The notes: a model not told the origin generated them from the letters alone. Counted from the stretch's first letter, positions 34,465 through 44,395 are shown. The stretch: 64,000 nt of DNA from Gammaproteobacteria bacterium (GCA_028819075.1 JAPPMM010000065.1:209067-273066); one strand, 5' to 3'. Numbers and translations: made by a program.

Positions 34465-35438
34465 CGGGGCTCTCCTTCCACGGTGTCCTTCTCGTACGCG
34501 CGGATGATGTGCTTCACCAGCCGATGGCGGATGACATCCACCGCGTCCAGATAGACGAGCGCGATACCGTTCACGTTGCGGAGGATGTTCTCCACCTGAA
34601 GCAGACCCGAATCCGCTCGGTTCGGGAGGTCGATCTGGGTCTTGTCGCCGGTGATGACCACGCGCGAGTTCAGGCCCAGGCGGGTCAGGAACATCTTCAT
34701 CTGGGCGCGGGTGGCGTTCTGGGCCTCGTCCAGGATGACGAAGGCGTCCGAAAGCGTGCGGCCGCGCATGTAGGCGAGGGGCGCGATTTCGATGGTGCGA
34801 TCGTCCAGGGCGCGGCGCACGCGCTCGGGCGGCATCATGTCCTCCAGCGCATCGTAGAGGGGCCGCAGGTAGGGGTCGACCTTCTCCTGCAGGTCGCCGG
34901 GGAGAAAGCCCAGGTTCTCGCCCGCCTCCACCGCGGGCCGGGCCAGCACGATGCGCCGCACCCGCTTGCGGTAGAGCGCCTCCACCGCCTTGGCCACGGC
35001 CAGATAGGTCTTGCCTGTGCCGGCCGGACCGATCGAAATGACGATTTCGAAGCTGTCGATGGCCTCGACGTAGCGCCGCTGTCCCTCGGAGCGCGGGCTG
35101 ATCACCCGGCGTGACCCGGGCAGCGCGATGCGGGACGGCTCTCCCGCCTCCACGGGTGCCGCCCGGCCGCCGCTGGCGTGCTCTTCCGCGAAGCGTGCGA
35201 TGTCGGAGGCGTCGAACCCGACCCTCATGCGGGCCAGCTCGATCATGTGGCGCACCACGGGGACGGCCCGCTCCACGCCTTCGAGGGCCCCCGAGAGCAG
35301 CAGCCGGTCGCCGCGCAGGATCACCCGGATGCCGAAGAGACGCGCCAGTCCCTGCATATTGGCGTCGTTGACCCCGGCCAGCAGGAGCGGATCGGCTCCC
35401 TCGGTGTCGAGGCGGTGCTCCACTATGGTCTGGGTCAT
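34461..35438 (-). CDS. phoH: PhoH family ATPase
   Basis: A 325-residue PhoH-like P-loop ATPase. A KH-like N-terminal segment (about 25-70, with NDANMQGLARLFGIRVILRG) precedes the ATPase core: Walker A GPAGTGKTYLAV (about 137-148), an RxxVEAGENLGFLPGD segment, Walker B AFVILDEAQNAT and the GDKTQID sensor. Its position directly before pgpH and ybeY matches the widespread phoH-pgpH-ybeY cluster, in which PhoH is linked to RNA metabolism. Start ATG overlaps the aspS stop. Confidence 0.95.
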   Translation of the reverse strand: MTQTIVEHRLDTEGADPLLLAGVNDANMQGLARLFGIRVILRGDRLLLSGALEGVERAVPVVRHMIELARMRVGFDASDIARFAEEHASGGRAAPVEAGEPSRIALPGSRRVISPRSEGQRRYVEAIDSFEIVISIGPAGTGKTYLAVAKAVEALYRKRVRRIVLARPAVEAGENLGFLPGDLQEKVDPYLRPLYDALEDMMPPERVRRALDDRTIEIAPLAYMRGRTLSDAFVILDEAQNATRAQMKMFLTRLGLNSRVVITGDKTQIDLPNRADSGLLQVENILRNVNGIALVYLDAVDVIRHRLVKHIIRAYEKDTVEGEPR

Positions 35439-37207
35439 GCCAGCTTCAGCGCCTCCAGCTCCGCCCTTCCCGGACGTCCGGGCGCGGCCTCGAAGAGGGC
35501 CCTCGCCGCGGTGGTCTTCGGGAACGCGATCACGTCTCTCAGGCTTGTGGCTCCCGCGAAATGCTGCACGATGCGGTCCATCCCCAGCGCGATTCCGCCA
35601 TGCGGAGGAGCACCGGAACGCAACGCCCGAAGGAGGAAGCCGAAGCGCTCTTCGATCTGCCGGTCGCCCAGGCCCAGAGCCCGCAGGACGCGCTCCTGCA
35701 ATGCCGCGTCGTGGATGCGCAGGCTGCCCGATCCGAGTTCCGAACCGTTATACACCAGATCGTACGCGCGTGCCCCGCACGAAAGCGGATCCGACTCCAG
35801 TCGAGGCAGGTCCTCCTCCGCCGGCATCACGAAGGGATGGTGGTTGAAGGTGATGCCCGCTCCGTCCGGAAGCGGGTCGAAGAGCGGGAAGTCGAGAATC
35901 CACGCCCACGCATGCTCCCGGCCGCGTGGGACGGCGGCCACATCCGCCGCCCGCAGCCTCGCCGCCGCGAGAGCCGGCGAGGTGACCGCATCCGGGCCGG
36001 CTGCGGCCAGGGCCAGATCGCCGGCACGCAGGCTCAGCGCGTCGTAGTGCCCCTCGCCCAAGAAGCGGGCGAGCGGACCCGAACCGCCGTCTTCGGTGCG
36101 CTTGACCCAGAGCAGCCCGGGCGCACCGGCCTTCCTTGCGGCCGACTCGATCACCCCCACCTGCTTGCGGGAGAGCGATGCACCTCCCGGAAGGCGGAGC
36201 CCGCGCACGCGCCCGCCCGCCTCCAGCGCCGCGCGCGTAATGCGGAAGTCCACATCCGCGAAGGGCTCCGACCAGTCCTCGATCTCAAGCCCGAAGCGGA
36301 GGTCGGGACGGTCGCTGCCATAGCCGTCCAGGGCATCGCGGTACGCCATGCGCTGGAACGGCGCGGGCGTGCCCATCCCCGCCACCTCGGAAAGGCGGAC
36401 CATGAGTCCCTCGATCCACCCCAGGATATCCTCCGGCGCGATGAACGATGCCTCCACGTCGATCTGGGTGAACTCGGGCTGCCGGTCGGTGCGCTGATCC
36501 TCGTCGCGGAAACAGCGCGCGATCTGGAAGTAGCGGTCGAACCCCGCGGTCATGAGGATCTGCTTGTAGATCTGCGGGCTCTGCGGCAGGGCGTAGAACT
36601 CTCCCGGGTGGACGCGGCTGGGCACCAGGAAGTCGCGCGCCCCCTCCGGCATCGGCTTGGTGAGGATCGGGGTCTCGATCTCGAGGAAGCCCAGCCGGTC
36701 GAGGTAGTTGCGGGTCTCGAGCACCAGCCGGTGACGCAGTTCCAGCGCGGCCTGCATGGGCGCGCGCCGCAGGTCCAGATGGCGGTGCAGCAGCCGCAGT
36801 TCCTCCGCCGGAGGCTCCTCTCCCGGGTTCTGGTGCACCGGGATGGCGGGCGTGTCTGCGTCCCCGAGCAGTTCGAAGCTCGTGGCCTGCAGTTCCACCG
36901 CACCGGTCGCCATTTCGGGGTTTTGCGCCTCTGCCGGCCGTCGGACGACCTCGCCGCGCACCGCGATCACGTCTTCGGCGCCGAGCTTGCCCGCCGCCCT
37001 GAACGACTCCGGTTCCGTCCAGTCGGGGCCGAAGGAAACCTGCACGATCCCGGAGCGGTCGCGCAGATCGATGAACACCATGCCGCCCAGGTCGCGGCGC
37101 CGATGAACCCAGCCGGCGAGTCGCTGCGTGCGGCCCGCGTCCTGTTCGCGGAGGCTTCCCGCCATGCGCGACCGCCGGGAAGTGCGCTCCGGTTTCGGAT
37201 CAGTCAT
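35435..37207 (-). CDS. aspS: Aspartyl-tRNA synthetase
   Basis: A 590-residue class IIb synthetase of bacterial type. An OB anticodon-binding domain (about 15-115, with RLAGWVHRRRDLGGMVFIDL) is followed by the catalytic domain with motif 2 FRDEDQRTDRQPEFTQIDVE, the GAD insertion domain (about 290-405), and motif 3 GIALGMDRIVQHF; HHPF is also present. The start at 37207 is one of two reasonable ATGs (the other is 14 codons later). Whether it also charges tRNA-Asn cannot be judged from the sequence read alone. Confidence 0.95.
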   Translation of the reverse strand: MTDPKPERTSRRSRMAGSLREQDAGRTQRLAGWVHRRRDLGGMVFIDLRDRSGIVQVSFGPDWTEPESFRAAGKLGAEDVIAVRGEVVRRPAEAQNPEMATGAVELQATSFELLGDADTPAIPVHQNPGEEPPAEELRLLHRHLDLRRAPMQAALELRHRLVLETRNYLDRLGFLEIETPILTKPMPEGARDFLVPSRVHPGEFYALPQSPQIYKQILMTAGFDRYFQIARCFRDEDQRTDRQPEFTQIDVEASFIAPEDILGWIEGLMVRLSEVAGMGTPAPFQRMAYRDALDGYGSDRPDLRFGLEIEDWSEPFADVDFRITRAALEAGGRVRGLRLPGGASLSRKQVGVIESAARKAGAPGLLWVKRTEDGGSGPLARFLGEGHYDALSLRAGDLALAAAGPDAVTSPALAAARLRAADVAAVPRGREHAWAWILDFPLFDPLPDGAGITFNHHPFVMPAEEDLPRLESDPLSCGARAYDLVYNGSELGSGSLRIHDAALQERVLRALGLGDRQIEERFGFLLRALRSGAPPHGGIALGMDRIVQHFAGATSLRDVIAFPKTTAARALFEAAPGRPGRAELEALKLA

Positions 37208-37428
37208 GTGAGCCCGGGTTGAAAGCGGGGACAAGCCGACGAATCGGACTTGCGGGGAGTGCTCGTCGAACATCTCGCGAGCGGGGATGGAAGAGGAAGC
37301 CGACGGCCCCTCTCCTGCGAAATCGCGCTAAGTTAGTCAGCGTGCGCCCCCGGCTCAAGCAAGGAGACTTCGCCTGTTTCCGGAGGGTGCGCGAGAACGA
37401 GCGTGCGGTGACTTCCTTCCGGACTGCC

Positions 37429-38511
37429 ATGGTGCGAAAAGCGAGCGGCGACGAGCGCCCCGACCTGCTGGGCCTGGTCCCGGCGGAATTGCGCGAAGTT
37501 CTGCGCCGCCACTTCCGTGAACGCGGGCAGCCGGAGTTCCGCACCGGCCAGGTGGAACGCTGGGTGTTCCGCAACGATGCCCGCGGCTTCGGGGAGATGA
37601 ACGACCTGCCGCTGGGCGAACGCGACGTCCTCGCCTCGGCCTTTCGCCTCGAGGAGCCCGCGACCGCCAGCGTGTCGGTCTCGCGGGACGGGACCGTAAA
37701 GCACCTGTGGCGGCTCTGGGACGGCGAGCTGGTGGAATCGGTGCTGATCCCCACCCGCTCGCGCCTCACCCTGTGCATCTCGTCGCAGGCGGGCTGCCCG
37801 CTGGGGTGCACCTTCTGCGCTACCGGCTGGTCGGGCTTCCGGCGGCAGTTGACGGCGGGTGAGATCGTGGCCCAGTTCCGAGCCTCCCGGCGCTGGGCGC
37901 GGCAGCGCGACATGGGCGAAGTCTCCAACATCGTGTTCATGGGGATGGGGGAACCGCTCGCCAACCCGCGCGCGGTCCTGCCCTCGCTCACCATCCTGAA
38001 TGGCGGCTACGGGGTCGGGGCGCGCAGAATCACGGTGTCGACGGTGGGCGTGGTCCCCGGAATCCGCTCCCTGGCCGAACGGCCGGAGCAGTTCGGGCTC
38101 GCGCTTTCGCTGCACGCTCCGGAATCCGAATTGCGCCGGGAGCTGATCCCGCTGGAGAAGCGCTATCCGCTGGCCGAGGTGAAGGCCGCCCTCGAGCGAT
38201 TCCGCCGGGTGCGCGGCCGCCGCATCACGCTCGAGTACACGATGATCCGGGGCGTGAACGACGATCTCGCGCTCATCCCCGCCCTGGCCGGTTTCGCGCG
38301 CGACACGCGCGCCTTCGTGAACCTGATCCCATTCAACCCGATTCCCTACCAGCCCGACTGGCGCCCGAGCGCGCCCGCGAGAGTGCAGGCGTTCCGCAGG
38401 AAGCTGGAGGAGGGCGGAGTGGCGGTGATGGTGCGCGAGCCCCGGGGGCGCGACATCGACGCGGCGTGCGGTCAGTTGCGGGCGAGCCGGCTGACGGTGC
38501 TCACCGGGTAG
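37429..38511 (+). CDS. rlmN: 23S rRNA (adenine2503-C2)-methyltransferase RlmN
   Basis: A 360-residue radical-SAM enzyme methylating A2503 of 23S rRNA and A37 of some tRNAs. The Fe-S motif is CPLGCTFCATG (CX3CX2C). FMGMGEPLANPRAVLPSL and ISLHA-like LALSLHAPESELRREL are typical, and the second catalytic cysteine of the RlmN mechanism is plausibly the one near the C-terminus in DIDAACGQLRAS. The ATG at 37429 gives a standard N-terminal domain. It is divergent from aspS and convergent with lepB. Confidence 0.95.
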   Translation: MVRKASGDERPDLLGLVPAELREVLRRHFRERGQPEFRTGQVERWVFRNDARGFGEMNDLPLGERDVLASAFRLEEPATASVSVSRDGTVKHLWRLWDGELVESVLIPTRSRLTLCISSQAGCPLGCTFCATGWSGFRRQLTAGEIVAQFRASRRWARQRDMGEVSNIVFMGMGEPLANPRAVLPSLTILNGGYGVGARRITVSTVGVVPGIRSLAERPEQFGLALSLHAPESELRRELIPLEKRYPLAEVKAALERFRRVRGRRITLEYTMIRGVNDDLALIPALAGFARDTRAFVNLIPFNPIPYQPDWRPSAPARVQAFRRKLEEGGVAVMVREPRGRDIDAACGQLRASRLTVLTG

Positions 38512-38527
38512 GGGTTGCCGGCCCGCG

Positions 38528-39262
38528 TCAGCGGATGCGGTCCCCTATGCGATCCCAGCGAATGCGGCGGAGCCAGGGGAAGGGCGTCATCGTGCCGCGT
38601 TCGTACGAGTAGTAGATGAACAGTGCGCGGCCCTCGAGCCGCCAGCCCTCAAGCAGCCCCCAGTAGCGTGAATCCTGGCTTTCGTCGCGGTTGTCGCCCA
38701 GCATGAAGTAGTTGCCGGGCGGGATGATGATGGGACCCCAGTCGTCGCGGCTGGGGCGATACGAGTCCGCATCCTCCCCGGGCACCAGGAACGGCGTCTG
38801 CCAGGTCATGCGGATGTCGTCGTGGTCCGGGCTCGCCGGGTTGTGCTGCGCGTAGGGCTCATTCGCGACCGAGCCGTTGATGTAGAGGGTCTTGCCGCGC
38901 ATCTCCAGCGTGTCGCCGGGCAGGCCGATCAGGCGCTTCACCAGCATCATGTTCTCCTCGTGCGGCGGATCGAACACGAGGATGTCGAAACGTTTCGGGC
39001 TCGAGTAGCCCGGGATGCGAATGGAGGTGCCCGGGATGGGGGAGCCGATCGCGGCCCGGTTCACCACCAGGAAGTCGCCCAGCAGGAGCGTGTCCATCAT
39101 CGAACCCGAGATGATGACGAAGGTCTGCAGGACGAAGAACCGGATCAGAAAGAAGAGGCCACCCCAGATGAGGAGCATGCGCAGCCAATCGCCCAGAGTC
39201 CCTTCGGATCTCTCGGCCCTGGCCCGCGCCGCCCGGCTCGACTTGCGCTTCTTCCTGCTCAT
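38528..39262 (-). CDS. lepB: Signal peptidase I
   Basis: A 244-residue membrane protease that removes signal peptides. A basic N-terminus and one membrane helix (about 27-48) are followed by the catalytic serine S54 in ISGSMMDTLL, the catalytic lysine K108 in MLVKRLIGLPGDTLEMRGK, and the downstream box GNYFMLGDNRDESQDSRYWG. The ATG at 39262 has GGGGAG 8 nt upstream. It overlaps the start of its upstream neighbour's stop region by 4 nt, so the two are coupled. Confidence 0.96.
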   Translation of the reverse strand: MSRKKRKSSRAARARAERSEGTLGDWLRMLLIWGGLFFLIRFFVLQTFVIISGSMMDTLLLGDFLVVNRAAIGSPIPGTSIRIPGYSSPKRFDILVFDPPHEENMMLVKRLIGLPGDTLEMRGKTLYINGSVANEPYAQHNPASPDHDDIRMTWQTPFLVPGEDADSYRPSRDDWGPIIIPPGNYFMLGDNRDESQDSRYWGLLEGWRLEGRALFIYYSYERGTMTPFPWLRRIRWDRIGDRIR

Positions 39263-39807
39263 CGCTGGCTCCCCGCCTGGTTCAGACCGTCCGCCCACTC
39301 CCTGAGACGCGAGAGGATCCCGCGCCAGCCCGGCTCGGGCGGAGGGGCCGCCACCGCGTCCTGCGCGCGTTCCGCCTCGGGCTCGATCAGGATGGAGGGA
39401 TCCCAGGTGCTCCCGAGCAGCACCGTGACGTCGACGTACGCAGTCGAGTCGGGCTCGTCCTGGTAGGTGGGGATTGCGAGGGCGTCCGCGACCATCGACG
39501 CTAGGTCGACGCGTCCCAGCCGGGCGAGCACCAGGGAGCTGTCGCGGTCGAACGCGCCGGCGTTGCCGAACTCGACCACATCGAAACCGGCGTCGCGCAG
39601 CACCTCCGTGGCCTCCCGCGCCATCCCGGGTACCCCACCCGCGTTCAACACCTCCACGCGCACCCGCTCGCGCGGATTGGCGATCACGTCGGCGGTCAGG
39701 GGCGGGGCTTCGGGCGGCTCCCACCACTGGAGCACCGCCGAGCCCGCCAGCACGGCCAGTCCGCCGAGCACGGCCACCAAGGCCAGTCCGCGGAGCAGCC
39801 TACCCAT
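39259..39807 (-). CDS. LytR C-terminal-domain (LytR_C) membrane-anchored protein
   Basis: A 182-residue protein: one N-terminal membrane helix (about 7-28), then a domain with RVRVEVLNAGGVPGMAREAT, EVLRDAGFDVVEFGNAG and IPTYQDEPDS...VDVTVLLGS. That is the LytR_C pattern (V-x-V-x-NG, an A/E-rich helix, then GF-V-x-Y-N). The domain is found at the C-terminus of cell-wall LCP proteins, but here no LCP catalytic domain is attached. A cell-envelope role is inferred. It is sandwiched between an HD protein and lepB with overlaps. Confidence 0.75.
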   Translation of the reverse strand: MGRLLRGLALVAVLGGLAVLAGSAVLQWWEPPEAPPLTADVIANPRERVRVEVLNAGGVPGMAREATEVLRDAGFDVVEFGNAGAFDRDSSLVLARLGRVDLASMVADALAIPTYQDEPDSTAYVDVTVLLGSTWDPSILIEPEAERAQDAVAAPPPEPGWRGILSRLREWADGLNQAGSQR

Positions 39808-40393
39808 GAGCCCTCATCCTCAGCAGCTCCAGGAAGGCCGCGGTTTCGGGCCGGACGGACCCGCCGATCCCCCGCAGGTGCTCGGTGCGCGCGCCCGCCA
39901 CCTCGAAGGCGACGTCGTCCATTTCATCGGGCATGCGTCCCCGGAGCGACGCCCGCCATTCCGCCCGGACCGCGCGTCCGGGTTCGAGAAAGTCCGCCGC
40001 GTAAAGAGCCACACCCGCGGTGTCCAGGCCGGGATGACCGAGGGTGTGGAAGGCCACCGCCCGCAAAAGGCCATCGTCCTCGACGCCCTCGCGGGCCAGA
40101 CGGCCGGCGGCGGCGGGCCCGTGCAGCAGCTTCCCGGGGAGCTCCGCGAACTCATCGTCCACCATCGCCCGCAGCTCCGCAGGGTCGCCATCTCTCAGGA
40201 CATCGTGGAGATGCCCCATCGCCGCCCACCGCACCACTTCGTCTTCGCATTCTGCGCGTACTACTGCCCATTCGCGCATAAGGTTCGACACCCGGATCAT
40301 GTGGAGGCGGCGGGACTCGCTTGCCTGCGCCCAGCAGGGGAGCAGCCCGCCGCCGGCGCGGACGACGAGAGGGTGATTGCGCGGGGGATTCAT
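39800..40393 (-). CDS. HD-domain protein, YqeK-like (possible Ap4A hydrolase)
   Basis: A 197-residue soluble HD phosphohydrolase. The metal residues are visible in SRRLHMIRVSNLMREW, AAMGHLHDVLRDGD (the HD pair) and a later AFHTLGHPGL segment, followed by a helical C-terminus with FLEPGRA. YqeK hydrolyses Ap4A-type dinucleotides, and the size and motif order fit it, but the usual partners nadD and rsfS are not adjacent, so the assignment stays tentative. The gene overlaps the LytR_C gene by 8 nt. Confidence 0.7.
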   Translation of the reverse strand: MNPPRNHPLVVRAGGGLLPCWAQASESRRLHMIRVSNLMREWAVVRAECEDEVVRWAAMGHLHDVLRDGDPAELRAMVDDEFAELPGKLLHGPAAAGRLAREGVEDDGLLRAVAFHTLGHPGLDTAGVALYAADFLEPGRAVRAEWRASLRGRMPDEMDDVAFEVAGARTEHLRGIGGSVRPETAAFLELLRMRAHG

Positions 40394-40511
40394 ACAGGGG
40401 AGTAGATAGCGCCCCGGGCCGGGAGGAATCAACCCCGGCGTGCGCCTTCCGGACCCGGACTCGTCTCCGGAGATGGCGCATTGGTTCCCGGTTGCCGATA
40501 GCTTTGCGGTC

Positions 40512-42131
40512 ATGCAATGGGACAGTCTGCTGGTGGTGGCCACCGCACGCGCGCTCGGGCGCGAGTTGCGCGCAGGACGGACACGCGCCCTCCATCTGGA
40601 TCGCGGCGCGGGCCGGGTTGCGCTCTTTCTGCGGGGACGGACGGTCGTGTTCGCTCTGCACCCGGCCTCAACGGGGCTCGCCGTCATCGACGAGGCGACG
40701 CCTCCTGCGGGCGCCGTCCCGCTGGCGGGGATCGTGCGCGAGGTCTCCGCACCCGCGGACGAGCGCGCCATCCTGGTGGAGATCACCCGCCTGCGGGGCC
40801 GGACGCGCCGTACGCGACTCGTGCTGGAACTCTCGCCGGGCCGGTGGAACGCAATCCTCACCGAGGGCCCCGACGACCGCATCCGAAGCGTGCTCAGACC
40901 ACGCCGTTCCGGGGAGCGCAAGCTGCTTCCCGGCGCGGTCTACGAGCTGCCGCGCCCGTCGAAGCGCCGGGGGGCTAGCCGCCCGATGGCCCTCGCGTCG
41001 TGGCGCGAGCTGTTCCAGGACGTGGAGCCGCGGCAGCGGGTGACAACCCTGGTCCGCAACGTCGCCTACACCTCGCGCATGAACGCGCACGCGTTTCTGG
41101 GTGACGGAGACGAGGCTGGCTGGAAACGCTGGCGCAAGTGGCGCGATCTGAAGGACCTCGACCCCCGGCTGCTATCTTCGGGCCGGGGGCTCCAGCCCTA
41201 TCCCTATCCCCTTCCGGGGATGGAGGGCAGCGCGCGCGAGACTCTTCTTGCCGCGCTGACGGACGGGTCGGAGGTGCTCGCTCGCGCAAGCCTGGTCCCG
41301 TCCGAGGTGATGTCGGCCCTGGAAAAGCGCATCGGCGCGGCAGAGGGCCGGCTGGTGCGCCTGCAGGAACAGCTCGCCCGACTCGAGGACCCGGTCCGGA
41401 TGCGTGGGATCGGGGATCTGCTCCTCGCGAGGATGAAGCTGATCCCGCGCGGGGCGGCCCGGGTGTCGCTCGACGACTTCGAAGGCGGCACCATCCGCGT
41501 CTCGCTCGATCCCACGCTGGCGCCGCACGAGAACGCGGCGCGCTACTACGCCCGCGCCGCACGCGTGGATCGGGCCGCCGCCACGCTCCCGGGCGAGATC
41601 GAGGACGCGGACGCCCGGCTGGCCGCCTGGTACGCGGTCTCCGAGGAGGTAGCAGAAGGATCGATGGATGCCGGGGAACTGGAGCGGCGGCTGGGACTGC
41701 CCGCTCCGGGACCGAGGTCGCGGAAGGCCCCTGCCCGCCTCCCCTACCACCGCTTTCGCAGTTCGGCGGGCACCGCGATCCGGGTGAGCCGCGGGGCGAA
41801 GAGCAACCACGAACTGACCTTCCATCACTCCGATCCCGACGACATCTGGCTGCATGCCCGTCACGCCTCCGGCGCGCACGTCATCCTGCGCTGGCGCGGC
41901 GAGGGCAACCCGGCCCCCCGTGACCTGGAGGAGGCCGCCATCCTGGCCGCGGTGAACTCGAAGGGCCGCACCTCGGCGACCGTTCCGGTGGACTGGACGC
42001 GCCGCAAGTACGTGCGCAAGCCGAGGGGCGCACCTCCCGGCACGGTCACGCTCGAGCGCGAGAAGACGGTGTTCGTCAGCCCGGATGCGGAGGTGGCGAA
42101 GAGGTTGAGGGTGGATCCTGAGCGACGCTAG
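40512..42131 (+). CDS. NFACT/RqcH-like protein (ribosome quality control)
   Basis: About 539 residues from the ATG at 40512, which matches where family members begin (MQWDSLLVVATARALGRELR). Domains in order: an NFACT-N (FbpA-like) domain (about 1-250), a coiled-coil/helical middle (about 255-420), and the NFACT-R domain with HHSDPDDIWLHARHASGAH near 440. Bacterial RqcH recruits alanyl-tRNA to stalled 50S subunits; older annotations call this fibronectin-binding protein. Two in-frame ATG/GTG codons upstream (40440, 40473) are less likely. It ends 4 nt into the convergent lipoprotein gene. Confidence 0.88.
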   Translation: MQWDSLLVVATARALGRELRAGRTRALHLDRGAGRVALFLRGRTVVFALHPASTGLAVIDEATPPAGAVPLAGIVREVSAPADERAILVEITRLRGRTRRTRLVLELSPGRWNAILTEGPDDRIRSVLRPRRSGERKLLPGAVYELPRPSKRRGASRPMALASWRELFQDVEPRQRVTTLVRNVAYTSRMNAHAFLGDGDEAGWKRWRKWRDLKDLDPRLLSSGRGLQPYPYPLPGMEGSARETLLAALTDGSEVLARASLVPSEVMSALEKRIGAAEGRLVRLQEQLARLEDPVRMRGIGDLLLARMKLIPRGAARVSLDDFEGGTIRVSLDPTLAPHENAARYYARAARVDRAAATLPGEIEDADARLAAWYAVSEEVAEGSMDAGELERRLGLPAPGPRSRKAPARLPYHRFRSSAGTAIRVSRGAKSNHELTFHHSDPDDIWLHARHASGAHVILRWRGEGNPAPRDLEEAAILAAVNSKGRTSATVPVDWTRRKYVRKPRGAPPGTVTLEREKTVFVSPDAEVAKRLRVDPERR

Positions 42132-43477
42132 TCCGGCGAGGGCCACTCGACCTGGAACCTTGCTATGTAGCTGACGTCAAGCTCGTCCCTGAGAACAGCC
42201 CAGATCGTGTCGCCCTTGAAGTACGGATCCATCTGCCCCGGGTAGGGGCGTGCGGCCCAGCCTTCGGGGGTATCGACGTGACCGATCCATCGACCATCCG
42301 CGTCGAAGACGTCGTAACCGTCCGTCGGATTCCAGTACGACCAGAGCCGTGGCCCCAGTCCGCGGCGCCGTTGCTCCTCGGTCGAAGGCCGGCTGATACC
42401 CGGAGCTCCCGGCCAGACCCACACTCGGCCGTCGTCCGTGCGCCAGAGTCGAAGGAACGCGGGACGCTCCCGCGGAAGGATCGGAATCGGAGGAAGCGAC
42501 CTTGACTCAGCTCCACGTCCCAGCCTCGCGAGAGTCTGGTTGTCACTGCGCCGACGCATGTTCTGTACGCGGAACCCGTCGTCCCAGTATTCATGCTCCT
42601 CGTCCGTCCTCACCGGTGGATCCCATGCCCGCGACATCCGAGTCACTCCCCCGTCCGACCGGACGACGTCTATCGCGTAGCTGGCCGAGCAGCCGAAAGC
42701 CAATACACCCGTTCGGCCCCGCGTCCATTGCGCGAAGGGCATGTGGCGGAGGCGGTTGTCCTCCATGCTCCCTCCGGAGTGCCCCGGGGATCGCCGCTCA
42801 CAGCCCTCCCAGGCTCGAGTTGGCAGGAACACGGTGTCCGTCACTTCCTCGTGGCCGATCAGGCGTCCGAACAACGGTCTCTGCTGCCCCGCGCGGAGCG
42901 TGTCCAGGCCACTCCGGGGCGGGTTGAGCGAGATCCAGAGCTGACCCCGTTCGTCCCATCGGAGGGCATCCCGCCCGTATCCCGGTCTTCCCGCCGACGG
43001 ACGTAGTCTGATCTCTCGGACCAGGGTGCCGTCGGGCGAAAAGACACTGACGCGTCGATTGCCGAAGTCCAGCGCGGCCAGCGCCCCGTCGGTGGAGAGG
43101 TCCATGCTGACCACGTACGTCACCTCGCCGGGGCCCTGGCCTTGCCGGGCAATCGTCCTTACGTATGTGCCTTCCGCATCGTAGTGGCGCAGGTCGCCGT
43201 CGAGATCGGCGACAAAGAGACTTCCGTCGGGGCCGACCGTGAACACCGGCAACCTGCTCAGCAGGTACTCCGGCGGACCTTCGATCATGCCGATTCGTGA
43301 CACCTCGCGAAGGGAGGCTGTGCCTCGCAGGGGTGAGGATGAGAACACGAACGTCGTGTCACCCAGTTGCCGTGACGAGGATTCCTGTAACGATTCGGGC
43401 GTTCCCTCGCCGCATCCGCCCATCGAAAGCGTCATCAGAAACGCTGCCAGCGCACGGCTCACGGTCCTACCTCCCAT
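42128..43477 (-). CDS. Secreted 6-bladed beta-propeller lipoprotein
   Basis: A 449-residue lipoprotein: the signal sequence ends in the lipobox LSMGGC (about residue 17-22). The mature part is beta-rich with NHL/6-bladed-propeller style repeats (VGPDGSLFVADLDGDLRHYD, then TYVVSMDLSTDGALAALDFG, RRVSVFSPDGTLVREI, YDVFDADGRWIGHV). It lacks recognisable catalytic residues; such proteins are common in Gemmatimonadota-like genomes, usually of unknown ligand. It is convergent with the NFACT gene (4-bp overlap). Confidence 0.8.
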   Translation of the reverse strand: MGGRTVSRALAAFLMTLSMGGCGEGTPESLQESSSRQLGDTTFVFSSSPLRGTASLREVSRIGMIEGPPEYLLSRLPVFTVGPDGSLFVADLDGDLRHYDAEGTYVRTIARQGQGPGEVTYVVSMDLSTDGALAALDFGNRRVSVFSPDGTLVREIRLRPSAGRPGYGRDALRWDERGQLWISLNPPRSGLDTLRAGQQRPLFGRLIGHEEVTDTVFLPTRAWEGCERRSPGHSGGSMEDNRLRHMPFAQWTRGRTGVLAFGCSASYAIDVVRSDGGVTRMSRAWDPPVRTDEEHEYWDDGFRVQNMRRRSDNQTLARLGRGAESRSLPPIPILPRERPAFLRLWRTDDGRVWVWPGAPGISRPSTEEQRRRGLGPRLWSYWNPTDGYDVFDADGRWIGHVDTPEGWAARPYPGQMDPYFKGDTIWAVLRDELDVSYIARFQVEWPSPD

Positions 43478-43538
43478 TAACCGAGGAAAGGCTCTCAGTA
43501 CGATGCGGAGGGGAAGCCTGGCTCGTCAACTAAACATT

Positions 43539-43574
43539 TAGCAGTCCGGTGGCTGAATCCGCAGGCTGGCTATC
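43539..43574 (+). repeat. Degenerate REP-like unit at the trpA 3' end
   Basis: TAGCAGTCCGGTGGCTGAAT followed by CCGC matches the left unit of the 60051 element (TAGCGGTCCGTGGATGAATC then CGC) with three differences; similarity then fades. It lies in the 92-bp gap between the lipoprotein start and the trpA stop and overlaps the last three bases of trpA. Immediately before it is a short AT-rich dyad (CTAAACATTTAG, 43530-43541). Confidence 0.4.
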
Positions 43575-44395
43575 CGGCGGGATCCCGACCGTCCCGCCCC
43601 ATCGCCCCCCTGAGGGCGGCGACGAACTCGCGCACGCCGTCCGCTCCGTCGCGCTCGCAGCGGTCGATTAGGGCGCTGCCCACCACCACCCCGTCCGCCA
43701 CCGCGGCCACGTCGGCGGCCTGTTCGGGGGTGGAGATGCCGAACCCCACCACGACCGGGATGCCCCCGGCCCGCCGTTTGACCGCCTCGACCTCCCGCCC
43801 CAGCGCCCGTCGCAACTGTGCGCGTGCGCCCGTGATCCCAGTGCGCGAGATGTAGTACAGGAACCCCGCGCCCGCGCCCGCGATCACGGTGATCCGTTCG
43901 GGCGACGTGGTCGGGGCGATCAGGCGGATCAGGTCGAGGCCGTGCGCCGCCAGCCGCTCCTCCAGCGCGGGATCCGACCCCGCGGGCACGTCGGTCAGGA
44001 GCAGCCCCTGGGCGCCGGCGCGGGCGGCCGCGCGGGCGAACTCGTCGACCCCGTAGCGCAGGATGGGGTTCAGGTAGCCGAAGAGAACCACTGGAGTGTC
44101 GTGTCCGGCGCGGAAGGCCCGCAGCACCTCAAGCGTGCCCTCCGTGGTCATGCCCCCCTCGAGCGCCCGGAACGAGGAGCGCTGGATTGTGGGTCCGTCC
44201 GCGAGAGGGTCGCTGAACGGGATGCCCAGCTCGATGATGTCCGCCCCCGCACGCGCCATCTTCCGCAGCAGCTCAAGGGACTGGGGCGCATCCGGATAGC
44301 CGCAGGTCAGGAATGGGATGAGCGCGGCGCGGCGCTCGGCCCGGCAACGCGCGAAGCACTGTGCGAGGGACATGCCGGTTCGGGCATGGGCGCGG

